Source of the DNA: Carya illinoinensis
Lineage: Eukaryota; Streptophyta; Magnoliopsida; Fagales; Juglandaceae
Direction: 5' to 3'
Assembly (NCBI RefSeq): GCF_018687715.1
Contig: NC_056755.1
Span: 30,034,501 to 30,098,500 of the forward strand
Length of the DNA stretch: 64,000 nucleotides
The notes under the pieces were generated by a model, which ran no database searches, had not been told where the DNA came from, and was given only the letters and a program-made list of their open reading frames with translations. The position numbers were made by a program, and so were the translations under genes. How positions within the stretch are numbered: position 1 is the stretch's first letter; each line of letters begins with the position of its first letter. Positions 32,066 to 43,459 of the stretch are shown in pieces.

Positions 32066-34395
32066 CTTGGTTGATAAATTAAATTTAACTACCTTGAAAC
32101 ACCCTAAACCATACAAGTTGAATGATTGTGGGGAGGTTAGGGTAAATAAGCAAGTGCTAGTTTCTTTTTCTATTGGAAAGTATCAGGATGGGGTGCTCTG
32201 TGACGTTGTGCATATGCATGCTGGCCATATTTTGTTGGGGAGGCCGTGATAGTATGAGAAGAGGGTGATCCATAATGGGGTCAAGAACATACACAACTTT
32301 GTAAAGGACAACAAAACAATCAAACTTGCTCATTTAACTACAAAACAGGTTCATGAGGACCAACTGAAGCTAAAAAGTAAGGTTGATCAAAACAAAAAGA
32401 GTGAAAGTGAGGTTGGTCAAAAAAGAAAGAGAGAAAATGAGATTGATTAATAAAGAAAGAGTGAATATGAGGTGAATCAAAAAAGAAAGAGAGAAATTGA
32501 GATTGATTAAAAAAGAGAGAGTAAAAGTGAGGTTGAGCGAAAAAGAAAGAGTGAGAGTGAGATTGAGGAAGAAAGAAATAGTGATGAGAGAGAAAAAAGA
32601 AATGAGGCTGAGGCTGAAACATTAAGAAAAAAGAGAGTTAAAAACAAAATAGTGAGGTGGCTGAGAGTCAAGAAAAAAGAGTGAAGAGTGAAGCCACGAG
32701 AGGAAAAAGAAAGAGAGATTGTGGAGAGAAAAAGAAAAACAAAAATGAGTTTTTATGCTAAGGCAAGACTTTATTCTAACAAATTTAATGACTTTGTGCC
32801 TAGTATTGTTGTTTCCTTTTTGCAGGGATATGAGGTCATCATTCCTAGTGATGTGTTTATTGAATTGCCACCTATTAGAGAAATAGAGCAATACATTGAT
32901 TTTGTTCTAGGTGGGACAATCCCTACCTGACATTTCTTTGAAAAATATGTGTCCTTGACGCACTTGAAGGGATAAGGTAAGTTGACTAGAATGCATGTCA
33001 AGTGAGAGGAATAGATTGAGATTTTTCCTCATGTAATTAAGTACACACATGGTAAGGAAACTTTTGTGGTTGATGCAATAGCAAGAATGTATGACCTTAT
33101 CTGAATTTTAGATGCAAAGCTATTTAGATTTGAATATGATAAAAAATTGCAAGCTAATGATGATTATTTTGCTAGTGTGTATGGAGTTCGTGAAAAAGCA
33201 TCGTTTGGTAAATGTTATAGACTAGATTGATATTTGTTTAGAGAGAATAGACTTTGTGAGCCTACTAGTCTTATGTGTGAGTTGCTTGTACATGGATGTA
33301 GTTTGTTTGGACATTTTGGTGTAAAGAAGATTTTTGTCATATTGCATGAACACTTTTGGAAGTATGGTTTGCCATTCATTGAGTTCGCATATAATTGAAG
33401 TGGTCATTTTGGTGAAAGGAAGACTTTAGATGTATTTCATTAACGTTTGTGGAAGTATCATTTGCCATTCATTGACTTGTTGCATGAACATTTCTTTTAG
33501 TCGAAAATGAAAAGAGATGTTAATCGTATTTGTGGTAGGTTCATTACATGTAGAAAGGCCAAATCTAAAGTTTTGCTACATGAGTTGTATATACCCTTAC
33601 TCGTTCCTAGTAGGGCATTGGTAGACATATATATGGATTTTGATTTAGAGCTGCCTAGGACAAAAAGGGGTAGAGATTCTATTTTTTGGGTTATGGATAG
33701 ATTTAGTAAAATGGGACATTTGATTCTATGTCATAAAACTCATGATGCCACATACATAGCTGACTTATTTTCCAGGAAGATAGTGCGACTTTATGGTGTA
33801 CCTAGGAGTATTGTTTTTGATAGGGATGTTAAATTTCTTAGTTACTTTTGAAAGGTTTTGCGGGAAAAATTGGGTACAAACTTTTATTTTTCACTACTTG
33901 TCATCCACAGACCGAGGGTCAGCTGTAGTAGTTAATAGGACCTTCACTCAGCTCTTACGCACTTTTGTTCATAAGAATTTAAAAACTTGGGAGGATTGTT
34001 TGCCATTTATAGAGTTTGCATATAATAGGACCATGTATACTACTACTTCATATTCTCCTTTTGAAGTTGTTTATGGTTTTAATTCACTTACTCCTTCTTT
34101 AACTTTGATGGTTTTGCTTGTTAATGATAGGAGTTGCTTGGATAGACCTTTTCAACTTTTTTAGAAAATTAATGATACTTCATATCTAGTGGATCTTCCA
34201 GGGAAGTATCATGTATCTGCTATTTTCAATGTTATTGATCTTTTTCCCTTTGGTGCATGTGGAGATTTGAGATCGAATCCTTTTGAGGAGAGGGGGAATG
34301 ATGGGCTCCAAGGTGGACTAAGTCTTAAAGATCATTTGTAAGCTCCAAATGGGACAATCATAAGATCGAGAGTTAAGAAGGGCAAGGAAGCAATG
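32066..34395 (+). pseudogene. pol relic of gypsy D (protease, RT edge, RNase H tail, integrase)
   Basis: Protease continuation: LVDKLNLTTLKHPKPYKL and HAGHILLGRP (32068-32249). A charged repeat linker follows (32382-32591). The RT entry LPPIREIEQYIDFVLGG lies near 32870. The catalytic RT is deleted; sequence resumes at the RNase H tail with LTHLKG and KETFVVDAIARMYD (about 32955-33095). Integrase follows with the H2C2 zinc finger (GHFGVKK..LHEHF; RICGRFITCRKAKSK) and core (DIYMDFDLELPRTKRGRDSI, VDRFSKMGH-like, VPRSIVFDRDVKFLSYF, HPQTDG region), then a C-terminal tail (GLQGGLSLKDHL). At least two frameshifts (near 33850) and many stops. A duplicated piece occurs at about 33355-33495. Confidence 0.85.
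32382..32591 (+). repeat. 30-bp in-phase repeat encoding a charged decapeptide
   Basis: Seven units of exactly 30 bp with the pattern GTTGGTCAAAAAAGAAAGAG plus AGAAAATGAG. In the pol frame they encode variants of V(D/G)QKRKSESE. Two units have mutated to stops (GATTAATAA). The unit length is a multiple of three, so the array kept the frame when it grew. Confidence 0.85.
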
Positions 34396-34512
34396 CAATG
34401 ATTGGTGCAAGCACTTGCGACGAGTCTAGTAAGAGCCCAATATTCAAGATGAGCTTGAGAGAATGAGACACAGTTCTCATCCACGTGATACAAGCAATGG
34501 AAGAGTGCAACA
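34299..34512 (+). repeat. D pol-tail arm of an inverted pair
   Basis: Begins TGATGGGCTCCAAGG and ends AAGAGTGCAACA. It is the plus-strand member of an inverted repeat with 34762-34974 and encodes the tail after integrase (KEAMQ.LVQA). A third, minus-strand relative is at about 57000-57190. Confidence 0.8.
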
Positions 34513-34559
34513 TAAATTATGACCTATTATTATGTTTATGTGATTGAAGGGCCTTGGAC

Positions 34560-34761
34560 TTGTTTATTTCATTAAAAAATTTTATTTTATTAGTTTATAA
34601 GAATTAGGTTTATTATGAGAAGGATTTAAGGGCATGTTGGAAAAGTAATTATTTTGTTGAACTAGGGTTTCAAGAGGGTTACTGTAGCGAGTTACTATAG
34701 TGGGTACTATAGCTACGGTACTATTCACTTTGGGACATTTTTGAATGATGAGGGCTTTATC
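34560..34761 (+). repeat. Truncated 3' LTR of gypsy D
   Basis: It matches the start of the 5' LTR (TTTATTATGAGAAGGATTTA, ACTGTAGCGAGTTACTATAG) and stops abruptly after GAGGGCTTTATC, where the inverted pol tail begins. Confidence 0.75.
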
Positions 34762-34974
34762 TGTTGCACTCTTCCATTGCTTGTATCACTTGGATGAGAA
34801 CTAGATCTCATTCTCTCAAACTCATCTTAAAAATTGGGCTCTTACTAGACTCGTCCCAAGTAGATTGCACCAATCCTTGCATTGCTTCCTTACTCTTCTT
34901 AGCTCTCGATCTTATGATTCTCCATTTGGAACTTGAAAAGGATCTTTAAGATGCGACTCAACTTGGAGCCTATC
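34762..34974 (-). repeat. Inverted D pol-tail arm
   Basis: Reverse complement of 34299-34512 with scattered differences, starting TGTTGCACTCTTCC and ending GGAGCCTATC right at the AATAAT flank. Confidence 0.8.
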
Positions 34975-35296
34975 AATAATAGTGAGATAATTTAAGTTAT
35001 AATGTTTTATTAGATTATAGAAAATGATAGAAAAAGTTGAATAAAAATATTATGAAGTTAAACTATTATTATAATATAATTATTTAATATAATTTTTGTT
35101 TCGAAATTTGAAAAAATTGAATTATTTTTAGTGTTTTATTTAAAAGTTTGGAAAAACTGTGATGATTAAATAATGATTAGATAAAAAAGTTAAAAATTAA
35201 AAATTAAAAAATATTTTTGTTCAAGTGTTATTTTGGAAGAAAATAAAAAGAAAAGATGATGTGAGATGAAATCTTCCAATCTCCCAAACAACCCCT
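34975..35296 (+). mobile_element. MITE of family M, copy 3, right half
   Basis: It starts with the right copy of AATAAT and continues GTGAGATAATTTAAGTTATA, GTTGAATAAAAATATTATGA, then ends near CTCCCAAACAACCCCTAA. Joined to 26174-26267 it makes a MITE of about 0.41 kb with recognisable inverted ends. Confidence 0.65.
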
Positions 35297-35983
35297 AAAT
35301 CTTTCAAATATGAATCGAAATGAGAGGGATGCCGTCGACTGGAACTCAAATCAATTTGATACGAATACGATTGAATAATATATATCTATATATATATATT
35401 TATAATATATATGTATATCTATTCTATTATAATAAGTGACTATCTAACTGTGAATAATAACTTTTGTTGTTTTTCTGTTAAGTTTTCTTGTTTTTTCATT
35501 AAGTCTTATTTTACCAAAAGACCTTTAAGACCTTTGACCATTTGATGTATAGCTTCATTGTAAAATTTAATGAAATATCTTGTTTTACCAAAAGGGTCTT
35601 TACGACTCTTGACCATTTAACGTGTAACTCCCTTGTAGAATTTAATGAAGGATCCTATTTTATCAAAACATCCTACATAGACCCGTGATGCACATGAATT
35701 AACGTCTCTTTTTCATGTCCTTTTTGTCCTGAAAGTGTACTTATTTTCCTTTCTTATTGTTTCAACTTTTTTAAATAAAAAAATTAAAATGACTTTACTC
35801 TTTAGAACATAAACACTTTAGAGCATTCTCATTTAAAATTCAACTTTAAGTAAATTTGACTAATAAAATACTTAAAATGCTCAATATATAATATTAATTA
35901 TTCATTTAATTAGAATATAATTATTATTAATATTAATATTTAATATTATTAATTTGATTAGAATATAATTATTATTAATATTT
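35297..35983. other. AT-rich DNA, possibly a second MITE split by B1
   Basis: It contains duplicated sentences around CCTTTAAGACCTTTGACCAT / TTTACGACTCTTGACCATTT (35521-35660), and a stretch starting GAGCATTCTCAT near 35823 with a duplicated TTAGAATATAATTATTATTA (35908 and 35958). The latter resembles a MITE start; its continuation would be at 41222 beyond B1. No gene seen. Confidence 0.4.
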
Positions 35984-35988
35984 TAATT

Positions 35989-37862
35989 TGTGATGACCGG
36001 CTTTTAAGTATATTTTCACTGAAGTAGTTTTTTTTTAATTTAATTAATATATTGGTTAATTTATTGTATTTTAAATTGGTTTTAATTTATTTGATGTTTT
36101 GTTTAATTTATTTTAGTCGTTTTATGTTTTTGAAATTGTTTTCGGCGGATCAATTTTTGGTTTCTGGAGTGAGGATTGGACCTCATTTCTTTTCCCTCAT
36201 CTTTTCTTTTTTCCTTTTCTTTTTCTTTCCTTTTCTTTCTTTCTCTTTTTTCTTCTTCTTCTTTCTTCTTCTCCTTCCCAGCATGCCCGAACAGCTCCAT
36301 TTCTCCCATTTCCCATCGCCGCCATTGACCAGCCCAGACCCGCCGCTCGCCGGCGACGTGGCCGTCACAGCCACCCCATCGCTCGAACCCCCTCCGGCCG
36401 GTGCACCACCCCACCAAATATCTCCCCCATCCGGCCAGCCGTTAGCCTCCTACGCCACATCTAAGCCCCACGAATTTTCACCGATGCCGGCGCCGTCGCA
36501 CCACCTCCGACCACCATCTCTTTATAGCTTCTTCCCCTACTTCTTGCCGACCTAACCCACCCATTTCCGGCCTTGATCCGTTGCCGGAGCAGCTCCCACG
36601 AGCTCAACTCCGATTTGGCCTTTTTCCACAACCACCCATGGCCAAAACTCGTTTCCTTTAGCTTCATAAACATCTCAAGATCTTCCCTATCAATTTCTTG
36701 CCTTGATTTGTCCCTGTTTGAAAGTGGGTAATTTATTACCCACGGCCATAGTGTAAAATACACTGTTATGTTGCTTTTCCTTCGCCGTTTGCAACGCCGT
36801 GAGCTTTCAAAAAATACCGTATAGCGCTGTAAGTATTTTCCAAACTCTACTTTTAGATTTAAATATATTTTGCTCATACAATAAATATTTGCTGTTGGTT
36901 GGTTGATTTCGGATTGAGTCCGAGGAGTTCAGGGGTCGGATAGATTGAGGACGGAGTTGTTGGGTTGATGTGATGTTTGTTTGAGATATTTGTGCCTTGA
37001 TTTTGCCTTGTATAGTGCACGCATGTTCATGTTTAAAAAGGGAAAACTGGGTTTTTCGTGTAGTTGCATGCATGTACATATGTTTGAAAAAAAATGAAAG
37101 CTGGGCTTGTTAGCGAGAAATGAATTATGGTATATGTGAATGGTTGTACTGATTGGTTTGAGTCAGAGGCACGTGTAGGGATGGTGGTAAGCAAGGACAG
37201 TGGTAGAGTCCCGCCTGTGATTCCCGCCTATGGCACTCGCGTAGGGACGATGGTGAGCAGGGATGGTGGTAGAGTCCCACCTGTGATTCCCCCCTACAGT
37301 GCTCTGACGGTCTGGTTTTTGGGCCATTATCGGGGATAATGGCGAGGTTATGTTTAAAGGATATGTTTTTTGGGCCAAATGGGATTTTTGGCGTGCGTGG
37401 AAAAATTTGGTTTTATGAGTTTCGTGCATTGGCATTCTTTCATGCGTATTGTTTGAGTTTCAATATGTTTTTATCTAGTGGTGTTTGGATTTTACTTACC
37501 TGCAGCACCATTTTTGGTACCGTAGATTTTGGTGCAAAGATCAAGGAAGAGGAGGAGGAGGCTGAACCCGAGGATGCGGCTCCTCCGGAGTATTGAGTGG
37601 AAGTTAATATCTTGTTGTAGGATTTGTATAATATTTGTGTTTTGTAATATTTTAATATGTATATTTTGAACAGCTTAGTATTAAACTAAGAAAAATTCTG
37701 GTACTTAGTTATATGACTTTGCTATCCGCTGCGTGTTTCTTGGTGTACATTTGTTGCTTATATATACACTTGGCACTCGTCGATAGGGTGGTGACCCGTG
37801 ATGTCATCATCCAGACGTCTCGATTTTCCCGTGTCAGTGAGTGGGGATTTGGGGGCGTCACA
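35989..37862 (+). repeat. 5' LTR of B1
   Basis: Begins TGTGATGACCGGCTTTTAAG and ends GGGGGCGTCACA, 1874 bp. It contains a pyrimidine-rich tract (36189-36275), a GC-rich CCGCC-type stretch (36310-36600), two copies of a 66-bp repeat (37175-37306) and the acidic frame ending EEEEEAEPEDAAPPEY (37540-37596). Confidence 0.88.
37175..37306 (+). repeat. 66-bp repeat, two copies, in B1 5' LTR
   Basis: Units start GTAGGGATGGTGGTAAGCA and GTAGGGACGATGGTGAGCA, 66 bp apart. The 3' LTR has three copies. Sixty-six is a multiple of three, so an accidental frame of a 22-residue repeat runs through it. Confidence 0.85.
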
Positions 37863-37864
37863 GG

Positions 37865-37876
37865 TGGTATCAGAGC
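37865..37876 (+). other. Primer-binding site of B1
   Basis: TGGTATCAGAGC, a perfect match to the tRNA-iMet complement, two bases after the LTR end. Confidence 0.88.
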
Positions 37877-38443
37877 GGTTTGGCTCTGGATAAAACCACA
37901 TGCCCCGTAGGGTGTACCAGAAAGTTTTTAAAGTTGTGTTTGAAAATTTATTTTAAGTAAAGTTGCTATTTGACATGTTTTATTTGTTTTATTTATTTGA
38001 GCTTGTTTGCTTGTTTTATTTATTTAGTTGTGTTATTGCATACTGGTTTCTTTTTGTTTTCTTCTTATGTGGTTTGGTTTGGGTTTTTGGTTTTATATTA
38101 TTTGTTTTATTGATTTTTCTTAAAGGGGGTCAAAGGTTGTGTTGTGGCAGGAAGGCGGTATAATCGAGGATACTATTATTAGGCATGAACATTTAGTGTA
38201 GTAGGCTTGAATGTTTAGCAATGTGGTTTGCTTGTATGATGTTGAGGTCTGAAGGGAATGTCATGGTTTAGGCAATCTTTGTAAGGTGGGAACTCACGTA
38301 GCAATGAGGAGAGGAATTAGCTTTAAGTCGCTTAAGATGATTGAGGTTAAGGTTTTGTAGAATTTATGTAACGGGGCTATAGTATAGGAGAGTTTAGGTT
38401 CAACAAACTTTAAGGAAATGTTTAAGGGAATTTTATTTAAGAT

Positions 38444-38929
38444 TTGCGACCAGATATATGCAAAATGGTAGTTTGCCACCGGATTACAACTTTTCAGGAA
38501 TTGGTTGACTTAGCCATTCTTGTAGAGCGAGAAGTTAATTTGAGTATGGACTTCCCTCCAGGACAAAAGAGGCGGAGTTTTACTGGTGAAGGAAGTAGTT
38601 CGGGTTTACCTCAGAAGTTTGTTCAGCGGACCGGGACTCGACCACAAGCAGCTTCGGGAGTGCGTATGGGAGGACGAGTGCCAGTTTGTGGAAGGTGTAA
38701 TAAAGCTCACGGAGGTGAGTGTCGTCTGGGTAGTAACCAATGTTTTGAATGTAGTCAGACGGGGCATTTTGCTCGTGAGTGCCCTAGTCGAGTTCAAGAA
38801 AGTCGTGGAGCTCGTCGCAGTGGTAGAACTAACCAGAGGCAATTAGCTTGGGCTCGAATGTACGCAGTGACTCTTGGTACCGTTGGAGGCGAGGTTACGG
38901 AGACTCAAAATGCTAGAGTCATGGCATGA
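38444..38929 (+). pseudogene. Partial gag of B1 with CCHC zinc knuckle
   Basis: About 160 residues: a remnant of the retrotransposon gag domain (ICKMVVCHRITTFQELVDLA, LVEREVNL), a serine/glycine linker (KRRSFTGEGSSSGLPQKF), and CGRCNKAH..GECRLGSNQ followed by the knuckle CFECSQTGHFAREC (about 38740-38785). The N-terminal gag half is missing: compared with B2 about 230 bp are deleted just before 38444. The start given is the first open codon, not a real initiator. After the stop at 38929 there is no protease or RT. Gag would bind element RNA in a particle. Confidence 0.85.
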
Positions 38930-39952
38930 TCTGGGTGATCTTTTAGGGAAGTAGAATAATCGAGTTCTTGGGTTCCGTGGAGTTTATGAAAATGGTCTAT
39001 AACGTAGTAGGTTGTAAGTTTAACAAATTTCGATGTTAGATTTTATGAAGTTTCAGCAAAGTTTTAAGGTTTGGGGCCTTATAGATTTTAGGAATATAAG
39101 TTTATGGTAATTAAGGTGTTAGGTTCGACAAGCTTTGGGGGGAAATAATTAAATTTCGAGGTTTAGAATTCGTGATTCGGATGAGTAATTTGGTGGCAAT
39201 TGGGGCTTTAGATTTTACAAACTTTTAAGGTGAAGGTTTTGGATTAAAGCCACCAATCTTGAGAATTTCAGAAAATGATTTATTATCTAGTAATGTTTTA
39301 GAATTTGAAAGATTTGGGAGTCAATTTTTCTTTTATGGGATGTAAGTTCCTTGATCTTAGAAGTTCTGGAAGATGATTCTTATTTGATTTAAGGTTTTAG
39401 AATTGCAGAGTTGAAGGACTGATTTATAATAAGAATTGATTCCTTAGTTTTACAGACTTAGTGTTGTAGCTTGATCTACTCTAGTGAGTGATTAGTTTGT
39501 AACCATTAAAATGGGGTTAATTGGAGTTGAGTTATTAATATGAAAATTTTCTAGAGTAGATTCCTTTGAGGATTGGAGGTAATGATCTAGTTCGTGTATT
39601 TCTTTGAGGATTGAATATATCGAGCTAGTTTAGAAAATAATTATTGTTCACTCGAGGTTGTAGTGGTAGATTTTAGGAAATGATTCTATCGATTCGAAAG
39701 ATATAGGTCCATCAGGGTGTTGGAAATAGTAGATTTTGTGTTGGTGTTGAATACGATTGAATTTGAGGCTATATGATCCGTAGACTTTTGGGAATGGATT
39801 CTTAGCAGGTTAAAGGTCATTCTCGGTACCAAACTTTGAGCAGTGGCTAGTTGCTGATTTAAGGATATAAGTTGAGTAGATTCGGGAATGATTCTTGTTG
39901 AGTTGAGGATATAAGTCCAGGTGATGGAAATGTGATAATGGATCACTTGTAC
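38930..39952 (+). other. Non-coding internal DNA of B1
   Basis: Collinear with 47118-48163 of B2. No open frame. It is built of loosely repeated phrases such as GATTTTAGGAAATGATTCT and GATATAAGTC. It ends at the deletion junction. Confidence 0.7.
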
Positions 39953-41221
39953 GCCAAAACTCGTTTCCTTTAGCTTCATAAACATCTCAAGACCTTTCCC
40001 TATCAATTTCGAAAGTGGGTAATTTATTACCCACGGCCACAGTGTAAAATACACTGTTACGTTGCTTTTTCTCTGCCGTTTGCAACGCCGTGAGCTTTCA
40101 AAAAATACCGTATAGTGCTGTAAGTATTTTCCAAACTCTACTTTTAGATTTAAATAGATTTTGCTCATACAATAAATATTTGATGTTGGTTGGTTGATTC
40201 CGGACTGAATCCGAGGAGTTCGGGGGTCGGATGGATTGAGGACGGAGTTGTTGGGTTGATGTTGATGTTTGTTTGAGATATTTGTGCCTTGATGTTTGCC
40301 TTGTATAGTGCACGCATGTTCATGTTTAAAAAGGAAAAACTGGATTTTTCGTGTAGTTGCATGTATGTACATATGTTTGAAAAAAATGAAAGCTGGGCTT
40401 GTAAACGAGAAATGAATTATGGTATACGTGAACTGTTGTACTGACTAGTTTGAGTCAGAGGTATGTGTAGGGATGGTGGTAAGCAGGGACGGTGGTAGAA
40501 TCCCGCCTGTGGTTCCCGCCTACGGTGCTCGCGTAGGGACGGTGATGAGCAGGGATGGTGGTAGAGTCCCGCCTGTGATTCCCGCCTACGACGCTCACGT
40601 AGGAACGGTAGTGAGTAGGGATGGTGGTAGAGTGCCGCCTGTGATTCCCACCTACAGTACTCTGACGGTCTGGTTTTTAGGCCATTATCGGGGATAATGT
40701 CGAGGTTATGTTGAAAGGATATGTTTTTTTGGGCCAAATGGGATTTTTGGCGTGCGTGGAAAAATATGGTTTTATGAGTTTCGTGCATTGGCATTCTTTC
40801 ATGCGTATTATTTGAGTTTTAATATATTTTTATCTAGTGGTGTTTGGATTTTACTTACCCGCGGAACCATTTTTGGTATCGTATATTTTGGTGCAGAGAT
40901 CGAGGTAGAGGAGGAGGAGGCTGAGCCCTAGGATGCGACTCCGCTGGAGTATTGAGTGTAAGTTAATGTCTTGTTGGAGGATTTGTATAATATTTGTGTT
41001 TTGCAATATTTTAATATGTATGTTTTGAACAACTTAGTATTAAACTAAGAAAAATTCTGGTACTTAGTTATATGACTTTGCTATCTGGTACGTGTTTCTT
41101 CGTGCACATTTGTTGCTTATACACACACTTGGCACTCGTCGATAGGGTGGTGACCCGTGATATCATCATCCGGACGTCTCGATTTTCCCGTATTCGTGCG
41201 TGGGGATTTGGGGGCGTTACA
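39953..41221 (+). repeat. Truncated 3' LTR of B1
   Basis: Joins internal DNA ...CACTTGTAC to GCCAAAACTCGTTTCC, which is position 36641 in the 5' LTR. It then follows the 5' LTR to GGGGGCGTTACA. It carries three 66-bp units (40467-40664), and its acidic frame has a stop (GAGCCCTAG). Confidence 0.87.
40467..40664 (+). repeat. 66-bp repeat, three copies, in B1 3' LTR
   Basis: Units start at 40467, 40533 and 40599 (GTAGGGATGG, GTAGGGACGG, GTAGGAACGG), exactly 66 bp apart. One unit more than in the 5' LTR of the same element. Confidence 0.88.
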
Positions 41222-41226
41222 TAATT

Positions 41227-41895
41227 AGTTGAACTATAAAATGTGATAAAAATTAAAATTAATAATTATTAAATTAATAATATTTTATTATTATATTGAG
41301 AATAAATAGATAATCCAATATGGATGCAAACCAAGATTCATACTTTGCTCAAGTTTTGATTTTTTTTTATCTTTATTTTTCGTCTTTCTTTTCCCAAACA
41401 GATAAGCTACTGATTTTTTTACTTTATTTATTTATTTAAATCATTATGTTAGGTGCACCCCAGGACTAACGCATCCGGGCCATTCCCAAGTGTGTATATA
41501 TATATATATATCATGATTGGTAAGTAAACAAATTAATGGTGTCAAAAACTCCAATATATGCATGATGTATATGTATATATAGGTCAAGATAGGGTTGGAA
41601 CCAGGAACTTTTTCTTGGAAGGCAAACTGACATAAATACAAGAATATTTCAAAATGAGATTAATGTGCTAAAAGAAATATTCATAATGAAATTAATGTGC
41701 TAAAAGTTGTCTTGGGGGGGCCAAATGACCTAATTTTGTGGGCATCTTAAAAAACGTTAGGTATATGGTAATGTTTTAAAAATATTTTTAGGGGCTAGTT
41801 TTGCCCCAATTAGGAGTCAACAAGCATAGATGAAGCTAAAAAATCAATTTTTTTTTTGGGGGGGGGGGGCTATAAAAAAAGTAAAATATAATCAA
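41227..41895. other. AT-rich interval with simple repeats
   Basis: A (TA)n run (41492-41512), a near duplicate of AATGAGATTAATGTGCTAAA (41655 and 41686) and a G-run near 41862. The GGGGGGGCCAAA-type text next to the hAT relic may be its 3' untranslated region. No gene seen. Confidence 0.4.
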
Positions 41896-42303
41896 TTATC
41901 CCAATTAAACTCATCGCTTAATCAATTATGACATCTGTACTAAATCTTTTACTAATTTCCCTCTCAATATAGGCTACGAAATAATCTTCTAGAAAGTCAT
42001 CCTCTATTTTGTTTCTAAGTTTGTCTTAATGGTGTTTAAAGTCGAAGAAACTCGTTCAATAGTTGCTATTGAAACTGGAAGTATCAAGACAAGTCAAATC
42101 AATCTATCAACCAGATAATAAACCTTGGCCCTTTCAGTAGTTTTCAATACCCGACATAAATCAGAAATTGTGAACAAATTTTGTTAATCTGGATGATAAG
42201 TCACATCATGCTTGTAATGTTGTAACTGAGATTTTAGTTGAGCTTTTTCTTTTTCAGTAAAATCTTCTAGATAAAACTTCTCTACTAGACTACATATATT
42301 GTT
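41896..42303 (-). pseudogene. C-terminal relic of a ZMYM1-like hAT transposase
   Basis: Reading the minus strand from 42300: EKFYLEDFTEKEKAQLKSQL, QHYKHDVTYHPD, ISDLCRVLKTTERAKVYYLV, then LPVSIATIERVSSTLNTIKT, the dimerisation-domain signature (normally LPVSTATTERAFSAMK) of the hAT transposases annotated as zinc finger MYM-type protein 1-like. Several stops interrupt it. Its upstream part is cut off by LTR G at 42304. It is unrelated to the BED-type hAT at 13.5 kb. Confidence 0.75.
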
Positions 42304-43448
<1,145 letters not shown>

Positions 43449-43450
43449 TT

Positions 43451-43459
43451 TGGTATCAG
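43451..43459 (+). other. Primer-binding site of G, cut by B2
   Basis: TGGTATCAG, the first nine bases of the iMet primer site; the last five (ATCAG) are the B2 target duplication. Confidence 0.75.

Larger units (their letters stand above)
26268..34974 (+). mobile_element. Rearranged gypsy D complex inserted in the MITE
   Basis: The hexamer AATAAT flanks the complex (26262-26267 and 34975-34980), so it integrated or was resolved as a unit. It contains, in order, an inverted LTR end (26268-26365), a plus-strand LTR (about 26388-27100), primer site, gag relic, protease split by a CACTA element, pol relics with integrase, a pol C-terminal tail, a truncated 3' LTR and an inverted pol tail (34762-34974). 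The RT region is almost wholly deleted. Confidence 0.7.
35989..41221 (+). mobile_element. Family B element B1 (non-autonomous, internally deleted)
   Basis: Perfect 5-bp duplication TAATT flanks it (35984-35988 and 41222-41226). It has a 5' LTR (35989-37862), iMet primer site, partial gag and non-coding DNA. A deletion then removes the last 1.4 kb of internal region, the polypurine tract and the first 0.65 kb of the 3' LTR; the remaining LTR is 39953-41221. No RT or integrase. Confidence 0.88.

Noticed and set aside
40473..40697. 22-residue repeat protein from the 66-bp array
   Set aside because: The frame exists only because 66 is divisible by three; it begins and ends in LTR DNA with no start context.
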